Part shown: one piece after another, positions 51,401 to 59,899 of the stretch
Layout of the letters: the number at the start of each line of letters is the position of its first letter
Numbering within the stretch: position 1 is the stretch's first letter
Assembly (NCBI RefSeq): GCF_003862475.1
Contig: NZ_RRCO01000007.1
Coordinates: 124,001-188,000 of the forward strand
Direction of reading: 5' to 3'
Source: Lachnoanaerobaculum gingivalis
Lineage (GTDB): Bacteria; Bacillota; Clostridia; Lachnospirales; Lachnospiraceae
DNA length: 64,000 bases
Made by a program: the position numbers and the translations under genes
Notes under the pieces: generated by a model
Seen by the model: the letters and a program-made list of their open reading frames with translations, nothing else
Told to the model about the DNA's origin: nothing
The model's database searches: none

Positions 51401-51864
51401 TAAACGATCAGGAAGTAACCTATGTATACTTAAAGGATCCGAGTGTAATCATAATACCGAACCCATTGATACCTGCAACCCCAAGCAATGTAACAATACC
51501 GGGAGACAGAAACAATGATTACATCATAAGACCGAACAGAGCGACACCGTCAATAGCGACAAGATCCAACTCAAGCAGAGGGGGTTCCGGAAGCGGAAGC
51601 TCAAATGCAAATATAAGAGCAGAGAAGGTAGTACAATTAATAGATTCAGGAGTAAAGAAAGAAACTCAGGAAGCTAAACCTATAGAAATTCCAAATGCAC
51701 AGCCTGCAACCGCAGATAGACAGGTTGCCGCAAAGACAAGTGCGGTAGGAAGAGAAAAGTTGCCTGTACCAAAGACAGAGGACAGAGACAATATATATAT
51801 TTATCTGTTGATGCTTACATTATCTTTGACGGCTTTTGCAAGAGTAAAGAATAAGAAAAACTAA
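45427..51864 (+). CDS. giant MucBP-repeat cell-wall-anchored surface adhesin
   Basis: 2145 residues. TTG start, 6 nt after GGAGG. Signal peptide ~1-35, probably cut after ALA. Residues ~35-740 are a large Asn/Thr-rich stalk or ligand domain of unknown family, ~745-930 DUF11-like (VEYKLSAWNNSIDNARALNV), and ~937-1035 an SdrD-B/Cna-B-like domain (AGKAYYDVDENGSYNTGD). Residues 1075-2006 hold 13 tandem MucBP-like repeats of about 72 residues, with the unit core KLGLPYTT. The tail is Ser/Gly-rich, then a sorting-like end LPVPKTED, hydrophobic helix IYIYLLMLTLSLTAFA and basic KNKKN. It is likely sortase-anchored and involved in mucin or host binding (inference). Confidence 0.85.
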   Translation: MFRISKKVNIILFTLLMILVFMSKFLAIEALATGGGTAATTDISYVDAGQTVSLPGKPESYYLNVTVSSDNYTEPYSIIYLKRSEFNQPRPTDVSGSPTIKNVSVTWDATYWKIKVTYNLLAPGPMVSNPFRATMTSRKFANGETATIETRLFTKDGVELANNTKQITAETYVMGVNSPDDGTIRGWSRGGTDTNVIISDDETDASHTHIKNGFTDTWYSYAQNGTKHVHDTEITASNYGADRRKTRTILTLPSSIIWDPSLPDNADWTYNPVAHTITKDIDMPNGAISYFTKFTAKHNGTQSVSASNYTTIYIPQTNYLINDDGTVDMSTERKSRIYKSYRYSQKLYMFKWNILPETDSNGQNNAGDRYVHLGDNDGKNKWMINVSQYWGATPVTGSTVNFKSILDTPNEMVDFTGYGFRVWESMFDAANLAKLNQNKLIGINDDGSEEVIATNINYTPVTNKVDYFKWDTDHSMTAKHYKAVRLDFNDEITISGYAENAVGLFLETKLTPQAVTTIENRLAAGQLYTAYNRGRVLSNTGDSMRYAVIRRHYQRDYAKIRMDKHSQNINGNPSLTNVQLGDNINYHVYTVYDAFVGTDRTVQNAKVIFLVDPELEFDSALHHNYQAQYRFTLNTTPQRVDNYKGTGKTAYIFDLDNFTLPKRTSTFSGVDRLYFNFKPTTSLEEGEHTVESFMTWDNNSTDASGFATNTVYSSSTVDFLDKYDANNNGSTTDRLSYQSFKFNFIPPRAVILTKKQKLTTETNYNSAINAESGDIVEYKLSAWNNSIDNARALNVMDIFPYENDKEIVKDEHGNYISRGSKMYPILQGPVTAPAGYTVYYSTDAPAGTIEANAAANWVQAGAIADWSAVTMFKAVMDNTYQLVPGSTDVFTYRVKIPETKELEAGSSANNSVASWYGNNLNGASESLISKVTINKYIIAGKAYYDVDENGSYNTGDIVAANRPVRLVKVDGGVETVIDTILTDNDGNYTFKDKISTEGDYKVYIETLAGDIIRPLNASTATLIGNDFTNTVSLPSKMKENQVPVPNVNWVELEVPLTRTNTSKIKNLGLKSVYTNLVVKHIKREDNTELSPTVTTRQPNGTPYTTAPVTDNFYEAETPLPTNANGEYGLTDTTVTYYYVRKAAGDVTVHHYEENTTTELATTVVQPGANKLGLAYTTTEETINNYELVAQPANKNGTFTVAPQTVDYYYRRKNAGNITVKYLETGTNTQLHADKILDGTKKLGLPYSESAETIANFDLDTTNLPSNDNGVYTTAPITITYYYKRKDAGNVVAKYLEDTTNTVLASEETQNGAGKLGLPYTTVAKTVANYELTANPANATGTFTTTEQTVTYVYRRKNAANVIVKHLEQGSNAVLHPNEVLDGTGKLGLPYTTRSRTAAELPNYELVAGIPVSVTGSYIEQATPVEIIYLYKRQDAGDVKATYVDDITGDVLHAPEIQSGTNKLGLPYDTDQKSFANYDLIAVPANKSGTFGAGSVLVEYKYKRKDAANVRVKHINAITGASLAPDEVLSGTGRLGLAYTTSAKTTADLPNYELVGAMPANATGTYSSGAEIVVTYRYQRENAGNVIATYTDEADGSALHAPVGQSGDGMLGLPYDTEVKNFADYDLVALPANKSGTFSNTNVTVSYVYRRRDAGDVTVNHIEVGTGNVLYASTILNGTRKLGLPYSTNSENINLYDLITVPANATGVFSVTAQTVNYEYARKNAGDVTVHHISKYDGSDLIGNEVLDGSRKLGLAYSTSMATIPDYEIYTLPANANGVYTTSSQNVTYVYKRKDGGEVKAVYVDEAGVELASSESISGVENAGLPYTTTAKTIAHYDLISMPANASGVITSSPQTVTYTYRRKNGGNVKVFYVDEESGEDLVVPKVIDGAGKLGLNYTTDVETIENLDLISMPTNASGVFIEDEQTVVYVYRRKNAGNVTIHYVDPAGRSLSADDVLNGNRKLGLAYSTRAIEINGYHFLRSEGDTNGIFRVNDQEVTYVYLKDPSVIIIPNPLIPATPSNVTIPGDRNNDYIIRPNRATPSIATRSNSSRGGSGSGSSNANIRAEKVVQLIDSGVKKETQEAKPIEIPNAQPATADRQVAAKTSAVGREKLPVPKTEDRDNIYIYLLMLTLSLTAFARVKNKKN
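48649..51444 (+). repeat. 13 tandem MucBP-like repeats within the adhesin
   Basis: Each unit is about 68-76 codons with the pattern NVxVKYxE...L...xxLxGxxKLGLPYTT...xYxLxxxPANAxGxF...xTVxYxYRRKNAG. Protein sequence varies between units more than a recent duplication would. Confidence 0.9.
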
Positions 51865-51876
51865 ATCTTTTAAATG

Positions 51877-51901
51877 AGTCCCGACTAAAAAGGTCGGGAC
51901 T
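51877..51901 (+). terminator. terminator after the adhesin gene
   Basis: AGTCCCGAC ... GTCGGGACT (9-bp stem, 7-nt loop) then TATTGTTAT. Confidence 0.75.
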
Positions 51902-51950
51902 TATTGTTATATTGTAAGAAAATAGTCAGATTTATCAATGTTAAATACAA

Positions 51951-51979
51951 TTGACAATACAGATTTATTTTAGTAGAAT
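51951..51979 (+). promoter_or_regulatory. promoter of the str operon
   Basis: TTGACA (51951-51956), 17 bp, TAGAAT (51974-51979); predicted start about 51986. Confidence 0.8.
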
Positions 51980-51986
51980 TAAATAC

Positions 51987-52042
51987 TGTGTAAGTAGGCG
52001 ATGATATTTGCACATATAGTGAATAGGCGATGATGTTCACTA
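51987..52042 (+). ncRNA. tandem hairpin RNA element in the rpsL leader
   Basis: Hairpin 1: TGTGTAA (51987-51993) pairs with TTGCACA (52008-52014). Hairpin 2: TAGTGAA (52017-52023) pairs with TTCACTA (52036-52042). The stems differ, yet both 12-nt loops read TAGGCGATGATA or TAGGCGATGATG. Probably a cis-acting control RNA; no named family recognised. Confidence 0.7.
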
Positions 52043-52085
52043 AAACAAAAATGTAAAGCAACCAATAAAAAAGGAGGAAAAAGGA

Positions 52086-52505
52086 ATGCCAACATTTAAC
52101 CAGTTAGTTAGAAAAGGCAGACAGACTTCAGTTAAAAAGTCTACAGCTCCTGCTCTTCAGAAGGGATTCAACTCACTTCACAAGAAGTCAACAGATATCT
52201 CTTCACCACAGAAAAGAGGAGTTTGTACAGCTGTTAAGACTGCAACACCTAAGAAGCCTAACTCAGCGCTTCGTAAGATTGCCAGAGTTCGTCTTTCTAA
52301 CGGAATCGAAGTAACAAGCTATATCCCGGGAGAGGGACATAACCTTCAGGAGCATAGCGTTGTGCTTATCCGTGGAGGTAGAGTAAAGGACTTACCCGGT
52401 ACAAGATACCATATTATTCGTGGTACTTTAGATACTGCAGGTGTCGCTAACAGAAAACAGGCCCGTTCAAAGTACGGTGCTAAGAGACCAAAAGATAAGA
52501 AATAA
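52086..52505 (+). CDS. rpsL: 30S ribosomal protein S12
   Basis: 139 residues, [31 protein letters not shown], and [20 protein letters not shown]. The streptomycin-site lysine in [11 protein letters not shown] and its partner in LPGTRYH are wild type. AAAGGAGG upstream. First gene of rpsL-rpsG-fusA-tuf. Confidence 0.98.
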   Translation: MPTFNQLVRKGRQTSVKKSTAPALQKGFNSLHKKSTDISSPQKRGVCTAVKTATPKKPNSALRKIARVRLSNGIEVTSYIPGEGHNLQEHSVVLIRGGRVKDLPGTRYHIIRGTLDTAGVANRKQARSKYGAKRPKDKK

Positions 52506-53116
<611 letters not shown>

Positions 53117-53130
53117 TAGGAGGAAACCAA

Positions 53131-55248
53131 TTGGCTGGAAGAGAATATCCTTTAGAGAGAACCAGAAATATTGGTATCATGGCTCATATAGATGCCGGTA
53201 AAACCACACTTACTGAGCGTATCCTATATTATACTGGTGTAAATTATAAGATCGGTGATACCCATGAGGGTACTGCTACAATGGACTGGATGGAGCAGGA
53301 AGCAGAGAGAGGTATTACAATTACTTCAGCTGCTACAACTTGCCACTGGACATTACAGGAATTTAACAAAGTAAAGCCGGGTGAGAAGGAAAATCGTATA
53401 AACATTATCGACACTCCGGGACACGTTGACTTTACAGTAGAGGTAGAGAGATCACTTCGTGTACTTGACGGTGCGGTAGGTGTATTCTCTGCAAAAGAAG
53501 GTGTAGAGCCTCAGTCTGAAAATGTTTGGAGACAGGCGGATACATACCATGTACCAAGAATGGCATTCATCAATAAGATGGACGTTATGGGAGCTGATTT
53601 CTTTGGGGCGGTAGAGCAGATCCACACAAGACTTGGTAAAAATACAATCATGCTTCAGATTCCTATCGGAAAAGAAGATGATTTCAAGGGAATTGTAGAT
53701 CTTTTCGAAATGAAAGCTTATATTTACAATGACGACAAGGGTGATGACATATCTATCGTTGATATACCAGATGAGGTAAAAGACGAAGCTGAGTTATACC
53801 ATGGGGAACTTGTTGAAAAGATTTGTGAGCTTGATGACGAACTTACTATGATGTACCTTGAGGGTGAGGAGCCTTCAGTAGAACAGCTTAAGGCTGCACT
53901 CAGAAAGGGAACTTGTGAGAACAGAGCAATCCCTGTATGTTGCGGTACAGCTTATCGTAACAAAGGTATTCAGAAGCTTATTGATGCTATAGTTGAATTC
54001 ATGCCTGCACCGACAGACATCCCTGCAATTAAGGGTGTTGACCTTGACGGTAATGAAATTGAGAGACATTCATCAGATGATGAGCCTTTCTCAGCTTTGG
54101 CATTTAAGATTATGACAGATCCTTTCGTAGGAAAGTTGGCATATTTCAGAGTTTACTCAGGAACACTTAACGGTGGTTCATATGTACTCAACGCTACAAA
54201 GGGTAAGAAGGAGAGAGTCGGTCGTATCCTTCAGATGCATGCAAATAAGAGAACAGAGATTGACAAGGTTTATTCAGGAGATATTGCAGCGGCAGTAGGA
54301 TTTAAGGTTACAACAACCGGTGATACAATCTGTGACGAGCAACATCCTGTAATACTCGAGTCAATGGAATTCCCTGAGCCGGTTATCGATATCGCTATCG
54401 AGCCTAAGACAAAGGCAGGTCAGGCAAAGATGATTGATGCACTTGCTAAGTTGGCTGAGGAAGATCCTACATTCAGAGTTAAGACAGATACTGAAACAGG
54501 ACAGACCATTATATCAGGTATGGGAGAGCTTCACCTTGAGATTATCGTAGACAGACTTCTTAGAGAGTTTAATGTAGAAGCAAATGTAGGTGCACCACAG
54601 GTTGCTTATAAGGAAACATTTACTAAGGCTGTTGACGTTGATTCCAAGTATGCAAGACAGTCAGGTGGACGTGGTCAGTACGGTCACTGTAAAGTTAAGT
54701 TTGAACCTATGGATCCGAACGGAGAAGAGACATTCAAGTTCGAATCAACCGTTGTCGGTGGTGCTATTCCTAAGGAATATATACCTGCAGTCGGCGAAGG
54801 TATCGAGGAGGCTACAAAGTCAGGTATCCTTGGAGGATTCCCTGTACTCGGTGTACATGCAAATGTATATGACGGTTCATACCATGAAGTCGATTCATCA
54901 GAAATGGCATTCCATATAGCAGGTTCTATGGCATTTAAGGATGCTATGAGCAAGGCGGGTGCTGTACTTCTTGAGCCTATCATGAAGGTAGAAGTAACAA
55001 TGCCTGAGGAGTATATGGGTGATGTTATCGGTGATATCAACTCAAGAAGAGGTCGTATAGAGGGTATGGAGGATATCCCAAGCGGTAAGCAGGTAAATGC
55101 ATATGTTCCGCTTTCAGAGATGTTCGGATACTCAACAGATCTTCGTTCAAGAACTCAGGGTCGTGGAAACTACTCTATGTTCTTTGAAAAATATGAGCAG
55201 GTTCCAAAGTCTGTTCAAGAAAAAGTTCTTAATGATAAGAAATCTTAA
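53131..55248 (+). CDS. fusA: elongation factor G
   Basis: TTG start with AGGAGG, 14 bp after rpsG. 705 residues. P-loop [39 protein letters not shown]; domain [22 protein letters not shown]-type region, and the C-terminal [20 protein letters not shown]. Translocation GTPase. Confidence 0.98.
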   Translation: MAGREYPLERTRNIGIMAHIDAGKTTLTERILYYTGVNYKIGDTHEGTATMDWMEQEAERGITITSAATTCHWTLQEFNKVKPGEKENRINIIDTPGHVDFTVEVERSLRVLDGAVGVFSAKEGVEPQSENVWRQADTYHVPRMAFINKMDVMGADFFGAVEQIHTRLGKNTIMLQIPIGKEDDFKGIVDLFEMKAYIYNDDKGDDISIVDIPDEVKDEAELYHGELVEKICELDDELTMMYLEGEEPSVEQLKAALRKGTCENRAIPVCCGTAYRNKGIQKLIDAIVEFMPAPTDIPAIKGVDLDGNEIERHSSDDEPFSALAFKIMTDPFVGKLAYFRVYSGTLNGGSYVLNATKGKKERVGRILQMHANKRTEIDKVYSGDIAAAVGFKVTTTGDTICDEQHPVILESMEFPEPVIDIAIEPKTKAGQAKMIDALAKLAEEDPTFRVKTDTETGQTIISGMGELHLEIIVDRLLREFNVEANVGAPQVAYKETFTKAVDVDSKYARQSGGRGQYGHCKVKFEPMDPNGEETFKFESTVVGGAIPKEYIPAVGEGIEEATKSGILGGFPVLGVHANVYDGSYHEVDSSEMAFHIAGSMAFKDAMSKAGAVLLEPIMKVEVTMPEEYMGDVIGDINSRRGRIEGMEDIPSGKQVNAYVPLSEMFGYSTDLRSRTQGRGNYSMFFEKYEQVPKSVQEKVLNDKKS

Positions 55249-55275
55249 AAAGCCGGGTTGATAAAGTTTATTAAC

Positions 55276-55304
55276 TTGATAAATTTCGGCTAATACTATA
55301 TAAT
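55276..55304 (+). promoter_or_regulatory. separate promoter of tuf
   Basis: TTGATA (55276-55281), 17 bp, TATAAT (55299-55304), 51 bp before tuf; it allows tuf expression above the operon level. Confidence 0.6.
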
Positions 55305-55354
55305 ATAACAAAATTTACTATTAATTTTAGGTTTAATTCAAGGAGGAATTAACA

Positions 55355-56554
55355 ATGGCAAAGTCAAAATTTGATAGAACAAAGCCTCATGCTAACATTG
55401 GTACAATCGGACACGTAGATCACGGTAAAACAACTCTTACAGCTGCTATCTCAAAGGTTCTTGCTACAAGATTACCTTCAGAGACAAACAAGATCGTTGA
55501 TTTCGATAAGATCGACAAGGCTCCTGAGGAGAAAGAGAGAGGTATCACAATTTCAACATCTCATATCGAGTATGAGACAGAGAAGAGACACTATGCACAC
55601 GTTGACTGTCCGGGACACGCTGACTATGTAAAGAACATGATCACAGGTGCTGCACAGATGGACGGAGCTATCCTTGTTGTTGCCGCTACAGACGGTGTTA
55701 TGGCTCAGACAAGAGAGCATATCCTTCTTTCAAGACAGGTAGGTGTTCCATATATCGTTGTATTCATGAACAAGTGTGATATGGTTGACGATGAGGAGCT
55801 TCTTGAGCTCGTAGAGATGGAGATCAGAGATCTTCTTAACGAGTATGAGTTCCCTGGTGATGATACACCTATCGTTCAGGGTTCAGCTCTTAAGGCTCTT
55901 GAGGATCCAAACGGTGAGTGGGGTGATAAGATCATGACACTTATGGATGCTGTTGACAGCTACATTCCTGATCCTGAGAGAGAGACAGATAAGCCATTCC
56001 TTATGCCTGTTGAGGACGTATTTACAATCACAGGTCGTGGTACAGTTGCTACAGGTAGAGTAGAGAGAGGTACACTTAACCTTAACGATACAGTAGAGAT
56101 TCTTGGTATCCATGAGGATAAGAAGTCAACAGTTGTTACAGGTATCGAGATGTTCAGAAAGCTTCTTGATCAGGCTCAGGCCGGAGATAACATAGGTGCA
56201 CTTCTTAGAGGTGTTCAGAGAACAGAGATCGAAAGAGGTCAGGTTCTTGCTAAGCCGGGTTCAGTAACTTGCCATAAGAAGTTTACAGCTCAGGTTTACG
56301 TTCTTACAAAGGACGAGGGTGGACGTCATACACCTTTCTTCAATAACTATCGTCCACAGTTCTACTTCAGAACAACAGATATTACAGGTGTTTGTCACCT
56401 TCCTGCAGGTACAGAAATGTGCATGCCTGGTGATAATGTAGAGATGACTATCGAGCTTATCCATCCTGTTGCTTGTGAGCAGGGTCTTAGATTCGCTATC
56501 CGTGAGGGCGGTAGAACAGTAGGTTCAGGTAGAGTTGCATCTATCATCGAGTAA
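55355..56554 (+). CDS. tuf: elongation factor Tu
   Basis: 399 residues. [69 protein letters not shown]. Codons are strongly biased to ATC/CTT/GGT/AAG relative to the AT-rich neighbours, as in very highly expressed genes. Delivers aminoacyl-tRNA to the ribosome. Confidence 0.98.
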   Translation: MAKSKFDRTKPHANIGTIGHVDHGKTTLTAAISKVLATRLPSETNKIVDFDKIDKAPEEKERGITISTSHIEYETEKRHYAHVDCPGHADYVKNMITGAAQMDGAILVVAATDGVMAQTREHILLSRQVGVPYIVVFMNKCDMVDDEELLELVEMEIRDLLNEYEFPGDDTPIVQGSALKALEDPNGEWGDKIMTLMDAVDSYIPDPERETDKPFLMPVEDVFTITGRGTVATGRVERGTLNLNDTVEILGIHEDKKSTVVTGIEMFRKLLDQAQAGDNIGALLRGVQRTEIERGQVLAKPGSVTCHKKFTAQVYVLTKDEGGRHTPFFNNYRPQFYFRTTDITGVCHLPAGTEMCMPGDNVEMTIELIHPVACEQGLRFAIREGGRTVGSGRVASIIE

Positions 56555-56642
56555 TTTAAAATAAAACAAAGGGTATTATATCGGTTATACAGTGATGTAT
56601 CTTTGGATACTAGGTAATTTATAATACCTGCGTATAAAAAAG

Positions 56643-56660
56643 GGACTCCTTCGGGAGTCC
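56643..56660. terminator. terminator after tuf
   Basis: GGACTCC-TTCG-GGAGTCC with A-tract before and TTTTTT after; it can also stop the convergent DUF3881 gene. Confidence 0.85.
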
Positions 56661-56668
56661 TTTTTTAT

Positions 56669-57532
56669 TTAAATATTTATTTTACCATTCAGCCATACAT
56701 TGCCTTTAAAACGTCGTCCTATTCGGGCTTCACCCTGCAAATCATCCTTTTTTATAGCTACTGTAAATATAATATCACTTGATTCTATTTTAAGAAGCAA
56801 AACGCTTTCTCCGGTAATGGAATTTTCTTCCTGACTTATATCTAAAATATTGCCTATAATACTGTACATATCGGTTTCCATACCGAAAGGCATAAAGAGA
56901 GTATCTACTATACTGTATAGGTCTTCATTTTGTATTCTTGTGTTTAAAGTGGTGTATGTGATTAAATCATCGGTGGATAAGGTATCTATAGCGGCTTCAT
57001 CCCCAAGTTTTGCTGCTTCTATAAGCATATTTCTGTTCATAAGTTTCTGCTTTGAGACTTCCATCTGTGCCAAGGTCTTTTTTATCGGCAATAAGATTTT
57101 TCCGTCTGCGCAGAATCCGTAAAGAACGGTTGACTTTATTCTTGTACTTATATTGTCCAGATAGTCAAAGCTGTTTGAAAGTCTGAATATCAAAGACATA
57201 CCAAGTCTGTTATCATCAATCATACCTGAATAAACAATACTGTCGATATGTCTTTCAATACTGCAATTGGCAGTAGAAGTGACAGCAGTATTTTTAATAT
57301 ATGGAAAATAACCTTCTCTGACAAAGATACCCAGATTCTCGAGATAACCGAATATACAAAGTCCAAGTGAAGGAGAGATACTCTTTCGTATCTCCCAGAG
57401 TCTTTCTTTTTCAGTAGTGACTATAATCTTTGCAGAGGCTATATTTTCTCTCTGAATTTTATCAAGCAGTTCCCTGACTTCCGTCTTCTTTTTATACATT
57501 GAAAAACCGACGCTTCTTATATAATTTTGCAT
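56669..57532 (-). CDS. DUF3881-like protein
   Basis: 287 residues, no membrane segment or signal. The start MQNYIRSVGFSMYKKKTEVR and the end RRFKGNVWLNGKINI match my memory of the Lachnospiraceae DUF3881 proteins (begin with an F/IRAIGFS motif). Function unknown. Its ATG shares one base with the hotdog stop (TAATG), so the pair is coupled. Confidence 0.6.
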   Translation of the reverse strand: MQNYIRSVGFSMYKKKTEVRELLDKIQRENIASAKIIVTTEKERLWEIRKSISPSLGLCIFGYLENLGIFVREGYFPYIKNTAVTSTANCSIERHIDSIVYSGMIDDNRLGMSLIFRLSNSFDYLDNISTRIKSTVLYGFCADGKILLPIKKTLAQMEVSKQKLMNRNMLIEAAKLGDEAAIDTLSTDDLITYTTLNTRIQNEDLYSIVDTLFMPFGMETDMYSIIGNILDISQEENSITGESVLLLKIESSDIIFTVAIKKDDLQGEARIGRRFKGNVWLNGKINI

Positions 57533-58068
57533 TATATTCCCTCTTTTCTGCGTGACTTTCTTATCTCATTTCTTTTTTCACCTGCAAACCATTCACGTTT
57601 TTCTATATCGGTTTCAGGTATAAGTCTCGGTACTCTTGACGGTTTTTCATCTTTTAATGCTACATATACCAGATATGCCGTATTTACAAGCGATCTGTGA
57701 CCGGTGGCAAGGTCCTCAACATAGCTGTTTACTCTGACTTCCATAGTACTGTTGCCAACATGGGTTACATTTGAAATAAGAATGGCAATATCACCAAGAT
57801 GCAAGGGTTTGGCAAAATGTATATTGTCAATGGCAACAGTGGAAACAGGCATATTGCAATGTCTCTTTGCGGCAAGAGCGCCTGTAAGATCTATCCATGA
57901 GAGCAGATCTCCTCCAAAGAGTCTGCCTGCTGCATTTAAATATCTCGGACTGACTTGATAAGCCTGCTCACAAGCGGATTCTTTTACAGTCTTTGTAATA
58001 TCGCCGGGTTTTATACCGTCATTCCATGGTGAAAGATTTTGAATCATATCATCAGTTATATTTTCCAT
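57532..58068 (-). CDS. acyl-CoA thioesterase, hotdog fold
   Basis: 178 residues. Hotdog core SPRYLNAAGRLFGGDLLSWI, then DLTGALAAKRHCNMPVSTVA with the catalytic-region Asp, followed by IDNIHFAKPLHLGDIAILIS and VTHVGNSTMEVRVNSYVED. Similar to YkhA/YciA-type thioesterases acting on acyl-CoA. C-terminal ~35 residues basic. Confidence 0.85.
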   Translation of the reverse strand: MENITDDMIQNLSPWNDGIKPGDITKTVKESACEQAYQVSPRYLNAAGRLFGGDLLSWIDLTGALAAKRHCNMPVSTVAIDNIHFAKPLHLGDIAILISNVTHVGNSTMEVRVNSYVEDLATGHRSLVNTAYLVYVALKDEKPSRVPRLIPETDIEKREWFAGEKRNEIRKSRRKEGI

Positions 58069-58143
58069 ATTTACTCCTGTTTAAAATTTATAGGCTTTTA
58101 ATTTACAATAAATTTATTATAAACTAAAGCCTATACTTAATAA

Positions 58144-59445
58144 CTACGATTTATTTAATTTTTTTTCTTTATCATTTTTCCTTTTTTCAATAATCGACTC
58201 TATGACCGGAACCATGAAAATAGCTACAATACCGCCGGCAAAGCCGTTATTGTAAAGATTCAATCCCTTATAAACAATACCTACATTTAAAGCTACTGAG
58301 GAATGTATAAAACCTGCTATAAGCCCTGCTATAATACCGAACTCTCCTGCAATAGGTGCCAAAGTGGTGGAGAGAAGGAGGGTAAGTGTAGGTGCAGGAT
58401 CATTGATATACCATTGTTTTAAGAATGCCGAGAAGCATACCCCCACCATTACAGGTAGTATATTTCTCATATGCTTACCTGCAGGAGAAAATCCTACGAT
58501 TGTAAATATAGATCCGATAGTAGGTCCGTTCAAATCACCTTTTGTAAACAGGACAAATAAAGTAGCGATTATTCCGTTTGCAGCCATATTAAATATATAT
58601 ACTGCATCTGAATATTCGTGGTTATAAGTTCCATGTACTCCGGTTTCCTTTAAAAGATTAAAGTATGAAGGCATCAACTTTTTACCGTCAAGTATTATTG
58701 CAAGTATAATCATATATGAGAACAGTACAAATAATGCGGCGGCAAAAAGCAGAGTATGTGATTCATCCCAAATAAGCCTTGTTTCAATATCAATACCGAA
58801 AGAGCGGAATATGGATACAAGCACGGTAGCTATAATACCGGATGAAAATCCTACATTGTAAAGAGAATATCCCTTATGTGAGGACTTTACATGAATGGAT
58901 ATAGGAAGCAATACATAACCTATAAGAAGTCCGGTAATACTTGCGAGAACTATCTGCCATACAGGATTTTTGTGCAAGGTCTGCATTACCAAAGTAATTG
59001 CAGGTGAAAGGCTGGTTCCGTATAAGCCGTAATATATATATTTCTTAAGTGAATATCCATGAAGTTTGGCATAAATAAAGAAGCCGAAGAGTATCAGCCA
59101 TATATTTACCACGTTCTTGCCAAAGAGTGAGAAACCGAAAATAAGGTAGGAACTCACTACAATATGCCTGTCAAACTCGACCTTAAAATGGTGTAAAAGG
59201 AAAAGTAAAATAAGTGTAAGCGATCCTGCATTAAAAAATGCCGCACCTATTCCGCCTACCACAATATAATCTGTAATTAAGAGGTCTGGTTGTATGATTA
59301 TTTGCCATAATCCCGGTAAGATTTCATCTATCGGGGAAAAAATCAATGCAAAAACCATAAAATAAATAGGTACAGTAGAGATGAGCAGAAATCTCTGATT
59401 ATAGGTTAATGTTTTAGTGGCCCTATAATGATCCAAAAACGCCAT
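58144..59445 (-). CDS. DUF1576 membrane protein
   Basis: 433 residues with about ten membrane segments; blocks LLITDYIVVGGIGAAFFNAG, FGFSLFGKNVVNIWLILFGF and the repeat-like LNVGIVYKGLNLYNNGFAGG. The two halves resemble each other (GxxGAAFFNAG / VALNVGIVYKG), suggesting an inverted repeat transporter. Substrate unknown. Monocistronic with a hairpin in its leader. Confidence 0.8.
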   Translation of the reverse strand: MAFLDHYRATKTLTYNQRFLLISTVPIYFMVFALIFSPIDEILPGLWQIIIQPDLLITDYIVVGGIGAAFFNAGSLTLILLFLLHHFKVEFDRHIVVSSYLIFGFSLFGKNVVNIWLILFGFFIYAKLHGYSLKKYIYYGLYGTSLSPAITLVMQTLHKNPVWQIVLASITGLLIGYVLLPISIHVKSSHKGYSLYNVGFSSGIIATVLVSIFRSFGIDIETRLIWDESHTLLFAAALFVLFSYMIILAIILDGKKLMPSYFNLLKETGVHGTYNHEYSDAVYIFNMAANGIIATLFVLFTKGDLNGPTIGSIFTIVGFSPAGKHMRNILPVMVGVCFSAFLKQWYINDPAPTLTLLLSTTLAPIAGEFGIIAGLIAGFIHSSVALNVGIVYKGLNLYNNGFAGGIVAIFMVPVIESIIEKRKNDKEKKLNKS

Positions 59446-59462
59446 AAGAAACTCCCGTTTCA

Positions 59463-59492
59463 GGATTGCATTAGGTGTTTTGTATGCAATCC
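59463..59492 (-). promoter_or_regulatory. leader hairpin of the DUF1576 gene
   Basis: GGATTGCAT (59463-59471) and ATGCAATCC (59484-59492), perfect 9-bp stem, 12-nt loop, ending 18 nt before the start codon on the minus strand. Confidence 0.4.
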
Positions 59493-59589
59493 GGTATTTT
59501 TTTTATTATAATTATAATTAATACAGGATAGTTTAGTCAAATGATTTAGTAAGTATAAAGAAAAATATAAGAAATTCAGAATATTAAAA

Positions 59590-59613
59590 AAGCTGCTACA
59601 TAAGTAACAGCTT
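59590..59613 (-). terminator. terminator of tRNA-Leu
   Basis: Minus strand AAGCTGTTAC-TTAT-GTAGCAGCTT then TTTTAATATT. Confidence 0.8.
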
Positions 59614-59616
59614 TAC

Positions 59617-59696
59617 TGCGGGTGACAGGACTTGAACCTGCACGGTCGCCCACAAGAACCTAAATCTTGCGTGTCTGCCAATTCCACCACACCCGC
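59617..59696 (-). tRNA. tRNA-Leu (anticodon UAG)
   Basis: Minus strand acceptor GCGGGTG ... CACCCGC-A, D-loop AATTGGCAGA, anticodon arm CAAGA-TTTAGGT-TCTTG with UAG anticodon, a variable arm, and T-arm GTTCAAGTC. CCA is not encoded (followed by GTAAAG). Nothing else is seen in the remaining part of 59446-59899. Confidence 0.95.
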
Positions 59697-59899
59697 ATAC
59701 TTGAAAAATTATACTTGAAAACGAAAATGATGTCAAGAATAATGTAGAAAGGCAATCTGTATTTTTTTTTGAATTACGAATTTATTTTCAGTTTGAAAAT
59801 CTCTATTTTATGGCATATCATATATGAAGATGTGTACGGGAGTATATGCGCTGCAAGACAGATATTGATAATAATTTTTAAAAGTGGATAAGGAGACTT

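Noticed and set aside
48649-51444. CRISPR-like array
   Set aside because: The periodicity is about 215 bp of in-frame coding repeats without spacers; the parS repeats are likewise 16-bp sites at irregular spacing.
55251-55291. AGCCG/CGGCT hairpin after fusA as terminator
   Set aside because: Only 5 bp of stem around a 31-nt loop, overlaps the tuf -35, no T-run.
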